A DNA stretch of 64,000 nucleotides from Aureibaculum sp. 2308TA14-22 (GCF_040538665.1 NZ_JBEWXT010000001.1:1576501-1640500); one strand, 5' to 3'; positions 8,535-15,677 are shown, counted from the stretch's first letter. The notes: generated from the sequence alone by a model not told the origin. Program-made: numbers and translations.

Positions 8535-9632
8535 ATGCATAAATTCACACTAGGAATAGAAGAAGAATTTCAAATTCTAGAAGGCGATACCTTAAAACTA
8601 CGTTCTCAAATGTCTAAAATATTAGAGGGTGGAAAAGTTTTGTTAAAGGAGCGTATTAAAGAAGAAATGCACCAATCTGTTGTAGAAATGGGCACAAATG
8701 TTTGTGAAAACATTCAAGAAGCTAGAGATGAAGTTTCTTATTTACGTCAACAAATCATTGATTTGGCGGCAAAAGAAGGTCTAAAAGTTGCCGCTTCAGG
8801 AACACATCCTTTTTCGCATTGGAGCGAACAGTTAATAACTGACAATCCACGTTATGATGAATTGATTGCCGAAATGAAAGATGTGGCACGTTCCAATCTT
8901 ATTTTTGGTATGCATGTTCACGTTGCCATTCCTAATCGAGATGATGGTCTGCATATTATGAATGTGGCCCGTTATTTTTTACCACATTTATATGCACTTT
9001 CAACCAATTCGCCATTTTGGGAAAGTAGAGACACTGGGTTTAAATCATTCCGTTCAAAAATATTTGACAAATTTCCAAGAACTGGAATTCCTCCTTATTT
9101 TTCCAGTGTTGCAGAGTATGACAAATTTGTTGAAATATTAGTAAAAACCAAATGCATTGACAATGGCAAAAAAATTTGGTGGGATATTCGTTTGCATCCC
9201 TTCTATCCTACTGTAGAATTTAGGATTTGTGATATGGTAATGACGGTTGATGAAGTTGTTTGTATAGCAGCTATAATGCAATGTATAATAGCAAAATTGA
9301 GCAAATTACATTCAAAAAATCAAAGTTTTAGGTCGTACAGGCGTATTTTAATAAATGAAAATAAATGGCGTGCTGCACGGTGGGGCGTAGAAGCTAAATT
9401 GATTGATTTTGGTAAAGAAGAAGAGGTTCCGTTTGGTATATTAATGCAAGAACTGCTTGAATTTATAGATGATGTAGTTGATGAATTGGGATGTAGAAAT
9501 GAAGTTAATTTTGTACATCAAATGATAGAACAAGGCTCTGGTGCAGATAGACAACTTAAAGTTTATGAAGAAACAGGAGATTTAAAGGAGGTCGTTAACT
9601 ACGTTGTTGAACAAACAAGAAAAGGTCTATAA
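8535..9632 (+). CDS. carboxylate-amine ligase, glutamate-cysteine ligase family 2 (GCS2/YbdK-like)
   Basis: The 365-residue protein begins HKFTLGIEEEFQIL, the GCS2 signature, and has LIFGMHVHVAIPN near residue 120 and VEFRICDMVMTVDE near 230. These are the nucleotide/metal and substrate segments of this family. GCS2 proteins are ATP-dependent carboxylate-amine ligases; YbdK shows weak glutamate-cysteine ligase activity, but most family members have unknown substrates. The gene lies between an ATP-grasp gene and a glutamine amidotransferase gene, so an amide-bond pathway other than glutathione synthesis is inferred. No glutathione synthetase is nearby. Confidence 0.88.
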   Translation: MHKFTLGIEEEFQILEGDTLKLRSQMSKILEGGKVLLKERIKEEMHQSVVEMGTNVCENIQEARDEVSYLRQQIIDLAAKEGLKVAASGTHPFSHWSEQLITDNPRYDELIAEMKDVARSNLIFGMHVHVAIPNRDDGLHIMNVARYFLPHLYALSTNSPFWESRDTGFKSFRSKIFDKFPRTGIPPYFSSVAEYDKFVEILVKTKCIDNGKKIWWDIRLHPFYPTVEFRICDMVMTVDEVVCIAAIMQCIIAKLSKLHSKNQSFRSYRRILINENKWRAARWGVEAKLIDFGKEEEVPFGILMQELLEFIDDVVDELGCRNEVNFVHQMIEQGSGADRQLKVYEETGDLKEVVNYVVEQTRKGL

Positions 9633-9702
9633 ATTTGAGATAATTAAACACTACAAAACTCACTTTACACGTTATAGTAAAAACTTACAATACTAAATAT
9701 TG

Positions 9703-10533
9703 ATGAAATATAAAATTGCCATTTTAGATATGAATGCCGGTGAACCCAATGAAGGTATGCGGTGTATTAAAATGTTAGCTGGTCAGTTTTTGGCTCAAGA
9801 AGGTGTTAAAGGTAAATTTAAGGTTTTTAATGTGAGAGTTAAAGGCAAAATTCCCAATATAAATAAATACGATATTTTTATTTCTTCTGGAGGACCTGGT
9901 TCTCCGCACATTGCTGGAGAAAAGTGGGAAAAAGACTATTTTCAATTTCTTGACAGTCTTTTAAGCCATAATTTATTTCATCATCAAAAAAAACATGTTT
10001 TTTTAATTTGCCATTCGTTTCAGTTGGCATGTTTACACTGGGATATTGCTAGAGTTACCAAACGCAGAAGCACCTCATTTGGTATTTTACCAATATTTAA
10101 AACAGAAGGAGGATATTCAGAACCTTTATTTGAAGGTTTAGATGACCCTTTTTATGCAGTTGATTCTAGAGATTATCAAGTTATTTTTCCAGATGAAGTT
10201 AAATTGAATAGTTTAGAAGGTAAAATTTTATGTAGAGAGAAAATTAGGCCTCATGTACCTTTACGAAGGGCCGTTATGGCAATTCGCTTTACCAAAGAAA
10301 TTTTTGGCACACAATTTCATCCAGAAGCAGATGCTGAAGGTATGACACGCTATTTTAAAAAAGAAGAAAAACGAGAGCTAGTCATTAAAAAATATGGTAA
10401 GCAAAAATACCTTAAAATGATTGATCGCCTTGATGATGATGATAAAATTTTAAGAACACATAGTATTATTATTCCAAGGTTTTTAGAAATGGCAGCTGAG
10501 AAAATTAAACAATCCAAACTTGCAACTGTATGA
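9703..10533 (+). CDS. class I glutamine amidotransferase-like protein
   Basis: The 276-residue protein is a stand-alone class I GATase domain: oxyanion loop SSGGPGSP at about 62-69, nucleophile Cys104 in LICHSFQLA, and His207/Glu209 in GTQFHPEAD. The triad is complete, although the elbow reads ICHSFQ rather than the usual GxCxGxQ. Such domains release ammonia from glutamine or hydrolyse gamma-glutamyl amides. The ATG at 9703 is preferred to the TTG one codon upstream. It overlaps the next gene by ATGA (10530-10533), implying the two work together. Confidence 0.82.
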   Translation: MKYKIAILDMNAGEPNEGMRCIKMLAGQFLAQEGVKGKFKVFNVRVKGKIPNINKYDIFISSGGPGSPHIAGEKWEKDYFQFLDSLLSHNLFHHQKKHVFLICHSFQLACLHWDIARVTKRRSTSFGILPIFKTEGGYSEPLFEGLDDPFYAVDSRDYQVIFPDEVKLNSLEGKILCREKIRPHVPLRRAVMAIRFTKEIFGTQFHPEADAEGMTRYFKKEEKRELVIKKYGKQKYLKMIDRLDDDDKILRTHSIIIPRFLEMAAEKIKQSKLATV

Positions 10534-11726
10534 TTCCAAAAGTACGTAATGCCTTTAATGATAATTATAAAGAAGATTATTATACAAATCTGAAGCAAGA
10601 CGTTGCCGATACGTTGGGAGAAGCATGTGCTTTTCGAATTTCTGAAACACCTGTTTTTCTAAGCAAGGAAATAAAAAAGAAAGTTTTTGATGCCTGCAAT
10701 TCTATTTTAGATCAAGTTTGGAAGTTAGATATGGACAGCATTAGACATCGTTTTATGCCCAAGCACCTACAATCTCCCAGTCCTCTTGGTAAACCACATT
10801 TTTTAGCTATAGATTTTGGACTTTGTACTGACCCGGATGGTGACATATCTCCACAGCTTATTGAGCTTCAGGCCTTTCCTTCGTTAATGTATTATCAATC
10901 CTATTTAGGTAAAGCTTTCCTTAGAAATTATCCAAATTTGTCAATAGAAGACTTCCATTATTACTTTAATGGCTTTGATGAGGATAGTTATTTAAAAATG
11001 GTAAATAGTGTAGTCTTAGGTGATGAAAATCCAGAAAATGTTATCCTAATGGAACTATTTCCTGAAAAGCAAAAAACCAGAATAGATTTTTGGGCTACTA
11101 AAAAGGTGTTGGGTATAGAAGTAGTATGCATAACGCAGGTTATTAAAGAAGGAAAAAAACTATTTTATATAAAAAATGGTCAAAAAATTGCCATACATCG
11201 TATTTATAATCGTGTTATTTTTGACGATATGCAACGTTTAAAAGATTTAGAGACAAACTTTAATCTTTTTGATGATGTAGATGTTGATTGGGTAACACAT
11301 CCTGATTGGTTTTATATGATATCTAAATGTATTATGCCAATGTTAAGTCATAAATACATACCAAAGTCTTATTATCTAGATGAAGTACCTAAGGATATAG
11401 ACTATAACAACTATGTATTAAAACCATTATTTTCATTTGCGGGCCAAGGCATTGAGTTAAACCCTACTGCTGAAAAAATAAGTGCTATAGAAGACAAACA
11501 GAATTATTTATTACAACGTAAAGTAAATTATGCCCCTTTAATTGAAACACCTACTGGTAAAAACTCGCAAGTAGAACTACGCGTTTTATTTGTTTGGGAC
11601 AAGAACTTGAACAAACTAATACCTGCTATCAATTTAACCCGAATGGGTAAAGGCGGATTAATAAATGTATCTCACAATTCTGATGAAACTTGGATTGGTT
11701 CTTCTATAAGCTTTTTTGAAAAGTAA
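10530..11726 (+). CDS. ATP-grasp-like protein of unknown function
   Basis: The 398-residue protein is not readily named. It has IELQAFPSL near 111-119, a P-loop-like YVLKPLFSFAGQGIEL at about 295-310, and a C-terminal LTRMGKGGLINVS at about 369-381 after VELRVLFVW. This Lys-Pro-x3-Ser-x2-Gly followed by Arg-x-Gly-Lys-Gly...Asn layout resembles the ATP and metal sites of ATP-grasp ligases such as peptide ligases. It is translationally coupled to the amidotransferase and closes the cluster before a strong terminator. Ligase activity is an inference. Confidence 0.55.
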   Translation: MIPKVRNAFNDNYKEDYYTNLKQDVADTLGEACAFRISETPVFLSKEIKKKVFDACNSILDQVWKLDMDSIRHRFMPKHLQSPSPLGKPHFLAIDFGLCTDPDGDISPQLIELQAFPSLMYYQSYLGKAFLRNYPNLSIEDFHYYFNGFDEDSYLKMVNSVVLGDENPENVILMELFPEKQKTRIDFWATKKVLGIEVVCITQVIKEGKKLFYIKNGQKIAIHRIYNRVIFDDMQRLKDLETNFNLFDDVDVDWVTHPDWFYMISKCIMPMLSHKYIPKSYYLDEVPKDIDYNNYVLKPLFSFAGQGIELNPTAEKISAIEDKQNYLLQRKVNYAPLIETPTGKNSQVELRVLFVWDKNLNKLIPAINLTRMGKGGLINVSHNSDETWIGSSISFFEK

Positions 11727-11727
11727 A

Positions 11728-11760
11728 AACCGCCTCAGAATTTGAGGCGGTTATTGTATT
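11728..11760 (+). terminator. rho-independent terminator of the ATP-grasp/GCS2 cluster
   Basis: A 10-bp perfect stem (11728-11737 with 11743-11752; core CCGCCTCA/TGAGGCGG), a 5-base loop and a T-rich tail begin right after the stop codon. This is the most GC-rich hairpin in the region and marks the end of the operon. Confidence 0.88.
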
Positions 11761-11780
11761 TTATCAAGTTAAAAGTAATA

Positions 11781-11908
11781 AGGGCGTCTAAAAATCTTCT
11801 AAAACGTCATTCTGAACTTGTTTCAGAATCTCAATATTATTAATTCCAATTTTTATTAGAATCTGAAACAAGTTCAGATTGACGGAAGTTTTATTTTTTT
11901 GATGCCCT
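11781..11908. repeat. MITE-like palindromic element
   Basis: A 128-bp stretch reads as one long imperfect palindrome. Inner arms of 27 bp at 11805-11831 and 11858-11884 match at 25 positions, with core CTGAAACAAGTTCAGA and its complement. Outer ends are AGGGCGTC (11781-11788) and GATGCCCT (11901-11908). There is no ORF. It sits between the cluster terminator and the ssb stop. It could be a non-autonomous transposable element or a paired REP unit. Confidence 0.6.
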
Positions 11909-11920
11909 CTATCCTACCAA

Positions 11921-12265
11921 TTAAGCACTTTTATTTTTACCTAACATTAGTAGTTCATTAACAACCACTTCGGTTATATAGCGTTTGTTACCGTCTTTAT
12001 CTTCATAACTTCTTGAAGTTAATTTGCCTTCTATGGCTACTTCGTTACCTTTTACCAAGTATTTTTCAATAATTTCGGCGGTTTTGTTCCATGCCACTAC
12101 ATTGTGCCATTGTGTGTCCGATACCTTTTCGCCTTTTGCGTTCTTATAGCTCTCATTGGTAGCTATGGAGAATTTAGCTAATTTTTTACCTGAATCCAGT
12201 GTAATGATTTCTGGGTTGTTTCCTAAGTTTCCGATCAACTGTACTTTGTTTCTAAGTGCGTTCAT
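11921..12265 (-). CDS. ssb: single-stranded DNA-binding protein, short form
   Basis: The 114-residue protein is an OB-fold SSB: MNALRNKVQLIGNLGNNPEI, then FSIATNESYKN, DTQWHNVVAWNKTAEI, YLVKGNEVAIEGKL and YEDKDGNKRYITEVVV. It lacks the flexible tail and acidic DxxPF-type C-terminal tip used for partner binding in canonical SSB, ending instead LMLGKNKSA. A short SSB of this type is often an accessory copy beside a longer housekeeping one. It has its own promoter and stands apart from replication genes, next to the cassette-like region. Confidence 0.9.
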   Translation of the reverse strand: MNALRNKVQLIGNLGNNPEIITLDSGKKLAKFSIATNESYKNAKGEKVSDTQWHNVVAWNKTAEIIEKYLVKGNEVAIEGKLTSRSYEDKDGNKRYITEVVVNELLMLGKNKSA

Positions 12266-12332
12266 AATATTTATTTTAATAGTTAAACAGTTAAGTCATG
12301 TTCTAAGCTCGTCCTAGAACTTTTTGACACTG

Positions 12333-12340
12333 CAAACATA
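12333..12340 (-). promoter_or_regulatory. -7 promoter box of ssb
   Basis: TATGTTTG on the minus strand fits the Bacteroidota consensus TAnnTTTG and lies 68-75 bp upstream of the ssb start. No TTG is found at the usual -33 distance, which would fit an activator-dependent promoter. Confidence 0.45.
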
Positions 12341-12380
12341 CAGCCCTTACCAAAAAACATTCGGTTGTTAAATAGTTACT

Positions 12381-12410
12381 TTCGTTTGTAGTCGAATGTA
12401 GTCGTTTGTA
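12381..12410. repeat. three 10-bp direct repeats upstream of ssb
   Basis: TTCGTTTGTA, GTCGAATGTA and GTCGTTTGTA follow each other with no gap and share TCG(T/A)(T/A)TGTA. A 10-bp period puts all copies on one face of the helix. They lie 40 to 70 bp upstream of the ssb -7 box, as expected of a regulator binding site. Confidence 0.6.
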
Positions 12411-12490
12411 ATTATTACACATTTCTGATTTTCAGCATTTTATACTTATTTTACCCTTGCAAAAAAAATATTAATTTTTTAGTATATTGC

Positions 12491-12643
12491 GGTTATACAG
12501 TTGTTGTCAGCAATAACCTCAACCTCAACAAATTTTTGAAACACAAAATTTGTCTCGGCATCGGATACGTTAAGCCACCTTTTTGCAAAAGCCTAAAGCT
12601 TCACTAATTGCTGACAACGCCCGTGAATAACAAAAAAATAACC
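12491..12643. repeat. inverted-repeat element R1 (cassette boundary)
   Basis: GTTGTCAGCAAT (12503-12514) is mirrored perfectly by ATTGCTGACAAC (12607-12618). Outer GGTTAT (12491-12496) is mirrored by ATAACC (12638-12643). The right arm continues into ACAACGCCCGTGAATA (12614-12629), which reappears in inverted orientation at the end of element R2. The 88-bp core between the inner arms has no ORF. Confidence 0.6.
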
Positions 12644-12681
12644 TTTTGCAACATCTACGATGTTGTCTTAGATTAACTAAC

Positions 12682-13191
12682 ATGGAAAAATTTATTGATG
12701 AAATAATATCTCATGGTATTGAAAATGATTTATTGACAATGCAAAGTCGATATAATTTTGAAATTGAATCAGAATATAAGTCATATATAAAAGCATGGAT
12801 TTTCCTTAAACGGAAAAACATCATAACTAAAGTCAAAACAGGGCAATACCAGCTTTCAGAAACAGCACTAGATATAAATAATGCTGGTGGATGGAAAAAA
12901 TACAATATAAAGCAAGAAAGATTAAAATTAAGAAATGAGAGAAAAGAAGAATACGACTTCCAAGTATCTCGTTTCCAAGCTAAATCTAAATATTTTCCAT
13001 ATATCATATCTGCTTTAAGTTTTATTATTGCTTGTTTTGCATATTTTAAACCCATAAATAAATCAAACATCCAACAATTATCAAAAGATGAAATAATACA
13101 TATAATAGACAGTATTTCAACTTCCAACCAAACCAAAATGGTCGATTCTTTGCATAATTCCAAAAATCTCGTTGACACAATAAAAAAATAA
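12682..13191 (+). CDS. hypothetical single-span membrane protein in cassette-like region
   Basis: The 169-residue protein is not recognised. Residues 1-75 look like a small winged-helix-type domain (YIKAWIFLKRKNIITKVKTGQYQLSETALDI), then a charged coiled-coil stretch (KQERLKLRNERKEEYDF), one membrane helix (FPYIISALSFIIACFAYF, about 107-124) and a Ser/Asp-rich tail. Met at 12682 is preferred over the upstream in-frame ATG at 12646, which lies at the edge of repeat R1. The gene is enclosed by a perfect 16-bp inverted repeat (12614-12629 and 13457-13472). Confidence 0.6.
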   Translation: MEKFIDEIISHGIENDLLTMQSRYNFEIESEYKSYIKAWIFLKRKNIITKVKTGQYQLSETALDINNAGGWKKYNIKQERLKLRNERKEEYDFQVSRFQAKSKYFPYIISALSFIIACFAYFKPINKSNIQQLSKDEIIHIIDSISTSNQTKMVDSLHNSKNLVDTIKK

Positions 13192-13498
13192 ATTTCATAA
13201 TATATAATTAAAAATATCTTACAACTGAACTCCTTTAACTACGCTCAAGGATTTCAATTGGCTCATGATTGCTACGTTCAACATGCCAATTAAAACCTTA
13301 TCTTTACAGCAGCAGTAAAAAAAATACTGCAGACAACATCGAATATATTTCATTGCTTTTTCGCAATGAGGTTATTTCTTTGTTCGTCGTTTACCGCTCT
13401 CGAAACCATCAAGTCAAAAAAGACTTGTAATTTCTACGCTCAAAAACAACGAAACATATTCACGGGCGTTGTGCTTCATTATAACCAACCACTAACCA
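13192..13498. other. intergenic region carrying repeat R2
   Basis: There is no ORF in 307 bp. It contains an inverted repeat AATTGGC (13256-13262)/GCCAATT (13285-13291), a small hairpin GCAGTA (13312-13317)/TACTGC (13325-13330), and element R2 at 13332-13474. Confidence 0.65.
13332..13474. repeat. inverted-repeat element R2 (cassette boundary)
   Basis: Left arm ACAAC...GAATATATTTC (13333-13351) pairs with right arm GAAACATATTC...GTTGT (13451-13472). Internal hairpins are CATTGC/GCAATG (13351-13356 and 13363-13368) and AAGTC/GACTT. The right end is GTTGTGC (13468-13474), 24 bp before the next start codon. The same heptamer occupies the same position at the end of R3. Confidence 0.6.
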
Positions 13499-14233
13499 AT
13501 GATTAAATTCTTTAGAAAAATTAGACAAAATTTACTCTCTGAAAATAAATTCAGTAAGTATCTAATTTATGCAATTGGAGAAATTGTACTTGTTGTAATC
13601 GGAATATTAATTGCTCTCTCAATAAATAATTGGAATGAACGGCAAAAAGATTCAGTTATAGAATTGCAATTGTTGAAAAGTCTTGAAAAGGATTTAGAAA
13701 CGAATATTAGTAGAATAAAGTCTGCCATTTACACCGATTCTGTAGTGTTATCCCAAAATAGAGTTCTACTATCATTATTAGAAGACGAAAAATCGATTCT
13801 TACTGATTCAATTCAAAAATATTTTGGAAGGATTAATAGATACGGAGCATTTTTTCCCCAGAAAATGACTTATGAAACACTGAAATCAAAAGGACTCGAA
13901 ATTATTAAAAATGATTCAATAAGGAATAAAATTGCATTGTTGTTTGATGATACCTACAGTGCTAATGACTATAAGAACGAATTGAACAAAGAGATCTATG
14001 TAAATACTAATACTCTTCTGAATAAGCGACTTAAAACTACTAACATAGAGTCCTTTAGTAGTAAGGTTCCGAATAATTTTGAATCTTTAAAATCGGATAA
14101 AGAATTTATAAACAACCTATCACATATTTCTGCTGAAAAATATAATTTTTTAGGGATGTCTAAATACCATCTGCAACAAACTGAAATGGTAAGGTCGAAC
14201 ATTATAGATGAGATTAAAAAACTCGAAGAATAA
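13499..14233 (+). CDS. DUF6090 family protein
   Basis: The 244-residue protein has the DUF6090 start MIKFFRKIRQNLLSENKFSKY followed by one membrane helix (YAIGEIVLVVIGILIALSI, about residues 24-43) and NNWNERQKD. The rest is a long soluble helical domain. The family is expanded in Flavobacteriaceae, commonly in repeat-separated accessory regions, and has no established function. An N-in single-span topology is likely. It lies between repeats R2 and R3, with its start 24 bp after the GTTGTGC end of R2 and its stop 5 bp before R3. Confidence 0.8.
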   Translation: MIKFFRKIRQNLLSENKFSKYLIYAIGEIVLVVIGILIALSINNWNERQKDSVIELQLLKSLEKDLETNISRIKSAIYTDSVVLSQNRVLLSLLEDEKSILTDSIQKYFGRINRYGAFFPQKMTYETLKSKGLEIIKNDSIRNKIALLFDDTYSANDYKNELNKEIYVNTNTLLNKRLKTTNIESFSSKVPNNFESLKSDKEFINNLSHISAEKYNFLGMSKYHLQQTEMVRSNIIDEIKKLEE

Positions 14234-14238
14234 CGAAA

Positions 14239-14372
14239 GCACAACAACGTGTATAATTAATTGCTTGGTTCAGGTCTACTCGGAATTTCCTATCGGAAAT
14301 TCCTCTGGCTCGTGAATGTTTGCTAAATTAGTTGCTGAAACACGCAACTAACCATACACATAACCGTTGTGC
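14239..14372. repeat. inverted-repeat element R3, attC-like (cassette boundary)
   Basis: The 134-bp element has terminal heptamers GCACAAC (14239-14245) and GTTGTGC (14366-14372), perfect complements of each other. Inside, GTGTATAATTAATTGC on the left is mirrored by GCAACTAACCATACAC on the right. A central hairpin has a perfect 9-bp stem GGAATTTCC/GGAAATTCC (14282-14290 and 14295-14303). It shares both ends with R4. The layout resembles integron attC sites, although the heptamer departs from GTTRRRY. Confidence 0.7.
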
Positions 14373-14383
14373 GTAATTTGCCC

Positions 14384-14848
14384 ATGAAACCAAATCAATA
14401 CCTTTTTGAGAAATTTAGTAGTCTGTTAAAAGACGAATTCCATGGAGTGGTAAAGGAATATGATGACGGAAATCATATTTCTGTTGGAGAAACAGGATTA
14501 TGGATTTCTTTAGACAAAAAGGAGCTAACTATTGGACTTGGACTGAATCACATACACTATGACTTTGATTATGATTCGATGGAGGATGCTATTGACACAT
14601 TTTTTCTATTACTAACTAAAAGGAAAAAAATCACGGATTACTCTAAAGGCTCAAGAAATTTTAAAACTAAAGTGGAAATTGAATTAGACAATAAAGAAAC
14701 CGTTGACCTTGGAACTACAGCAACCTTTCCTTTGCAGTTTTGGAAAAGAACTGAATCCAAAATATCTTATCAAGACGAATTATTGAAAACTGAAAAGGTT
14801 ACTAAAGAATGGAAAGAATTAATCAACTACGCACAACAAAGTGTATAA
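14384..14848 (+). CDS. hypothetical protein in cassette-like region
   Basis: The 154-residue acidic soluble protein is not recognised. It contains HGVVKEYDDGNHISVGETGLWISLD, then HYDFDYDSMEDAIDTFFLLLTKRKK, a layout seen in small immunity-type proteins, but that is only a resemblance. The ATG at 14384 is chosen; an in-frame GTG at 14369 lies inside the GTTGTGC end of R3 and is unlikely. Its last residues (AQQSV) and stop codon are encoded by the left end of repeat R4, so the gene and repeat are fused. Confidence 0.6.
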   Translation: MKPNQYLFEKFSSLLKDEFHGVVKEYDDGNHISVGETGLWISLDKKELTIGLGLNHIHYDFDYDSMEDAIDTFFLLLTKRKKITDYSKGSRNFKTKVEIELDNKETVDLGTTATFPLQFWKRTESKISYQDELLKTEKVTKEWKELINYAQQSV

Positions 14849-14954
14849 TTAATTGCTTTGGCAAGTGCTTATTTGGAAAATTCCTTCGGAATTTTCTCGC
14901 GTTCGTTTTTGTTTACTAAATTAGTTACTGAAACCTGCAACAAATTATAAACAG
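14831..14954. repeat. inverted-repeat element R4, attC-like (same family as R3)
   Basis: The left end GCACAAC (14831-14837) and following GTGTATAATTAATTGC are the same as R3 apart from single changes. The right arm GCAACAAATTATAAAC (14937-14952) mirrors the left, but the terminal GTTGTGC is missing, so this copy is right-truncated. The central hairpin GAAAATTCC/GGAATTTTC (14876-14884 and 14888-14896) has a different sequence from R3 but the same position. Conserved structure with a changed sequence suggests that folding matters. Confidence 0.7.
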
Positions 14955-14957
14955 ACA

Positions 14958-15365
14958 ATGAAAATTAAAATTTCAGAAACTAGGGATATTGACAAGGAAC
15001 AAATAATTAAATTATATAAAGCAAACAAATGGAGTTCAGCCAATACCCCAATTAAATTATATAATGCTTTAGTAAATTCTCATTCATTGGTTTCTGCTTG
15101 GAGTGGTAAAAATTTGGTTGGCATAGGAAATGCAATCTCTGACGGGTACTTAGTAGTATACTATCCGCATTTATTAGTTCATCCAAAATACCAAGGCAAA
15201 GGAATTGGGCAAATGATTATGGCTAAAATGCAGGAAAAGTATAAGGAATTTCACATGCAGATACTAACTGCCGACAATAAGGCTATTGATTTTTATCAAA
15301 AAGTTGGTTTTGTAGAAGCAGGCGAAACAGCATCAATGTGGATTTATAAAGGAGATGAACATTAA
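14958..15365 (+). CDS. GNAT family N-acetyltransferase
   Basis: The 135-residue protein has a single GNAT domain: the acetyl-CoA pyrophosphate loop lies in VHPKYQGKGIGQMIMAKM (motif A, Q/RxxGxG/A) at about residues 74-91, and the C-terminal DNKAIDFYQKVGFVEAG is motif B. Such small acetyltransferases modify amines on antibiotics, proteins or metabolites; the substrate is unknown. It starts directly after the truncated repeat R4 and is followed 9 bp later by an ABM-type gene, so the two probably share a transcript. Confidence 0.85.
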   Translation: MKIKISETRDIDKEQIIKLYKANKWSSANTPIKLYNALVNSHSLVSAWSGKNLVGIGNAISDGYLVVYYPHLLVHPKYQGKGIGQMIMAKMQEKYKEFHMQILTADNKAIDFYQKVGFVEAGETASMWIYKGDEH

Positions 15366-15374
15366 ACTAAAGAT

Positions 15375-15677
15375 ATGATAGCAAGAATATGGCATGGTAA
15401 AACCAAAGCCAAACATTTTGAAGAATATACAGACTTTATGAAATCAGTAGCTATTCCCGATTATAAAAAGACGAAAGGTTTTGTAAAATTGACATTTCTA
15501 AGACGGATTGAAGGAGATATTGCCCATTTCAACCTGATAACTTTCTGGGAAAATCTTGACGTAATTAAAAATTTTGCTGGAAATGATTATGAAATCGCTA
15601 AATACTATCAGAGAGATAAAGACTATTTACTTGAATTTGAAGATAAAGTTACTCACTACGAGGTGTTTGCTGACTGA
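15375..15677 (+). CDS. ABM-fold monooxygenase-like small protein
   Basis: The 100-residue protein has a ferredoxin-like dimeric alpha/beta barrel pattern: MIARIWHGKTKAKHFEEYTDFM, then GFVKLTFLRRIEGDIAHFNLITFWENLDVIKNFAG. This family includes antibiotic biosynthesis monooxygenases and many uncharacterised stress proteins. It follows the acetyltransferase by 9 bp. It is unlike the ABM protein at 1147 beyond the fold. Confidence 0.7.
   Translation: MIARIWHGKTKAKHFEEYTDFMKSVAIPDYKKTKGFVKLTFLRRIEGDIAHFNLITFWENLDVIKNFAGNDYEIAKYYQRDKDYLLEFEDKVTHYEVFAD

Larger units (their letters stand above)
12266..12681. other. intergenic region between ssb and the first cassette-like gene
   Basis: There is no convincing ORF in these 416 bp. 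They hold, in order, the ssb leader and -7 box, the three 10-bp repeats, an AT-rich spacer, and the inverted-repeat element at 12491-12643. The region is lower in coding potential than anything upstream and marks the change to accessory DNA. Confidence 0.7.

Noticed and set aside
12711-13178. Minus-strand 155-residue frame in the first cassette
   Set aside because: It lies wholly within the plus-strand gene 12682-13191, has no sensible domain, and the plus frame has the better domain layout and flanking signals.
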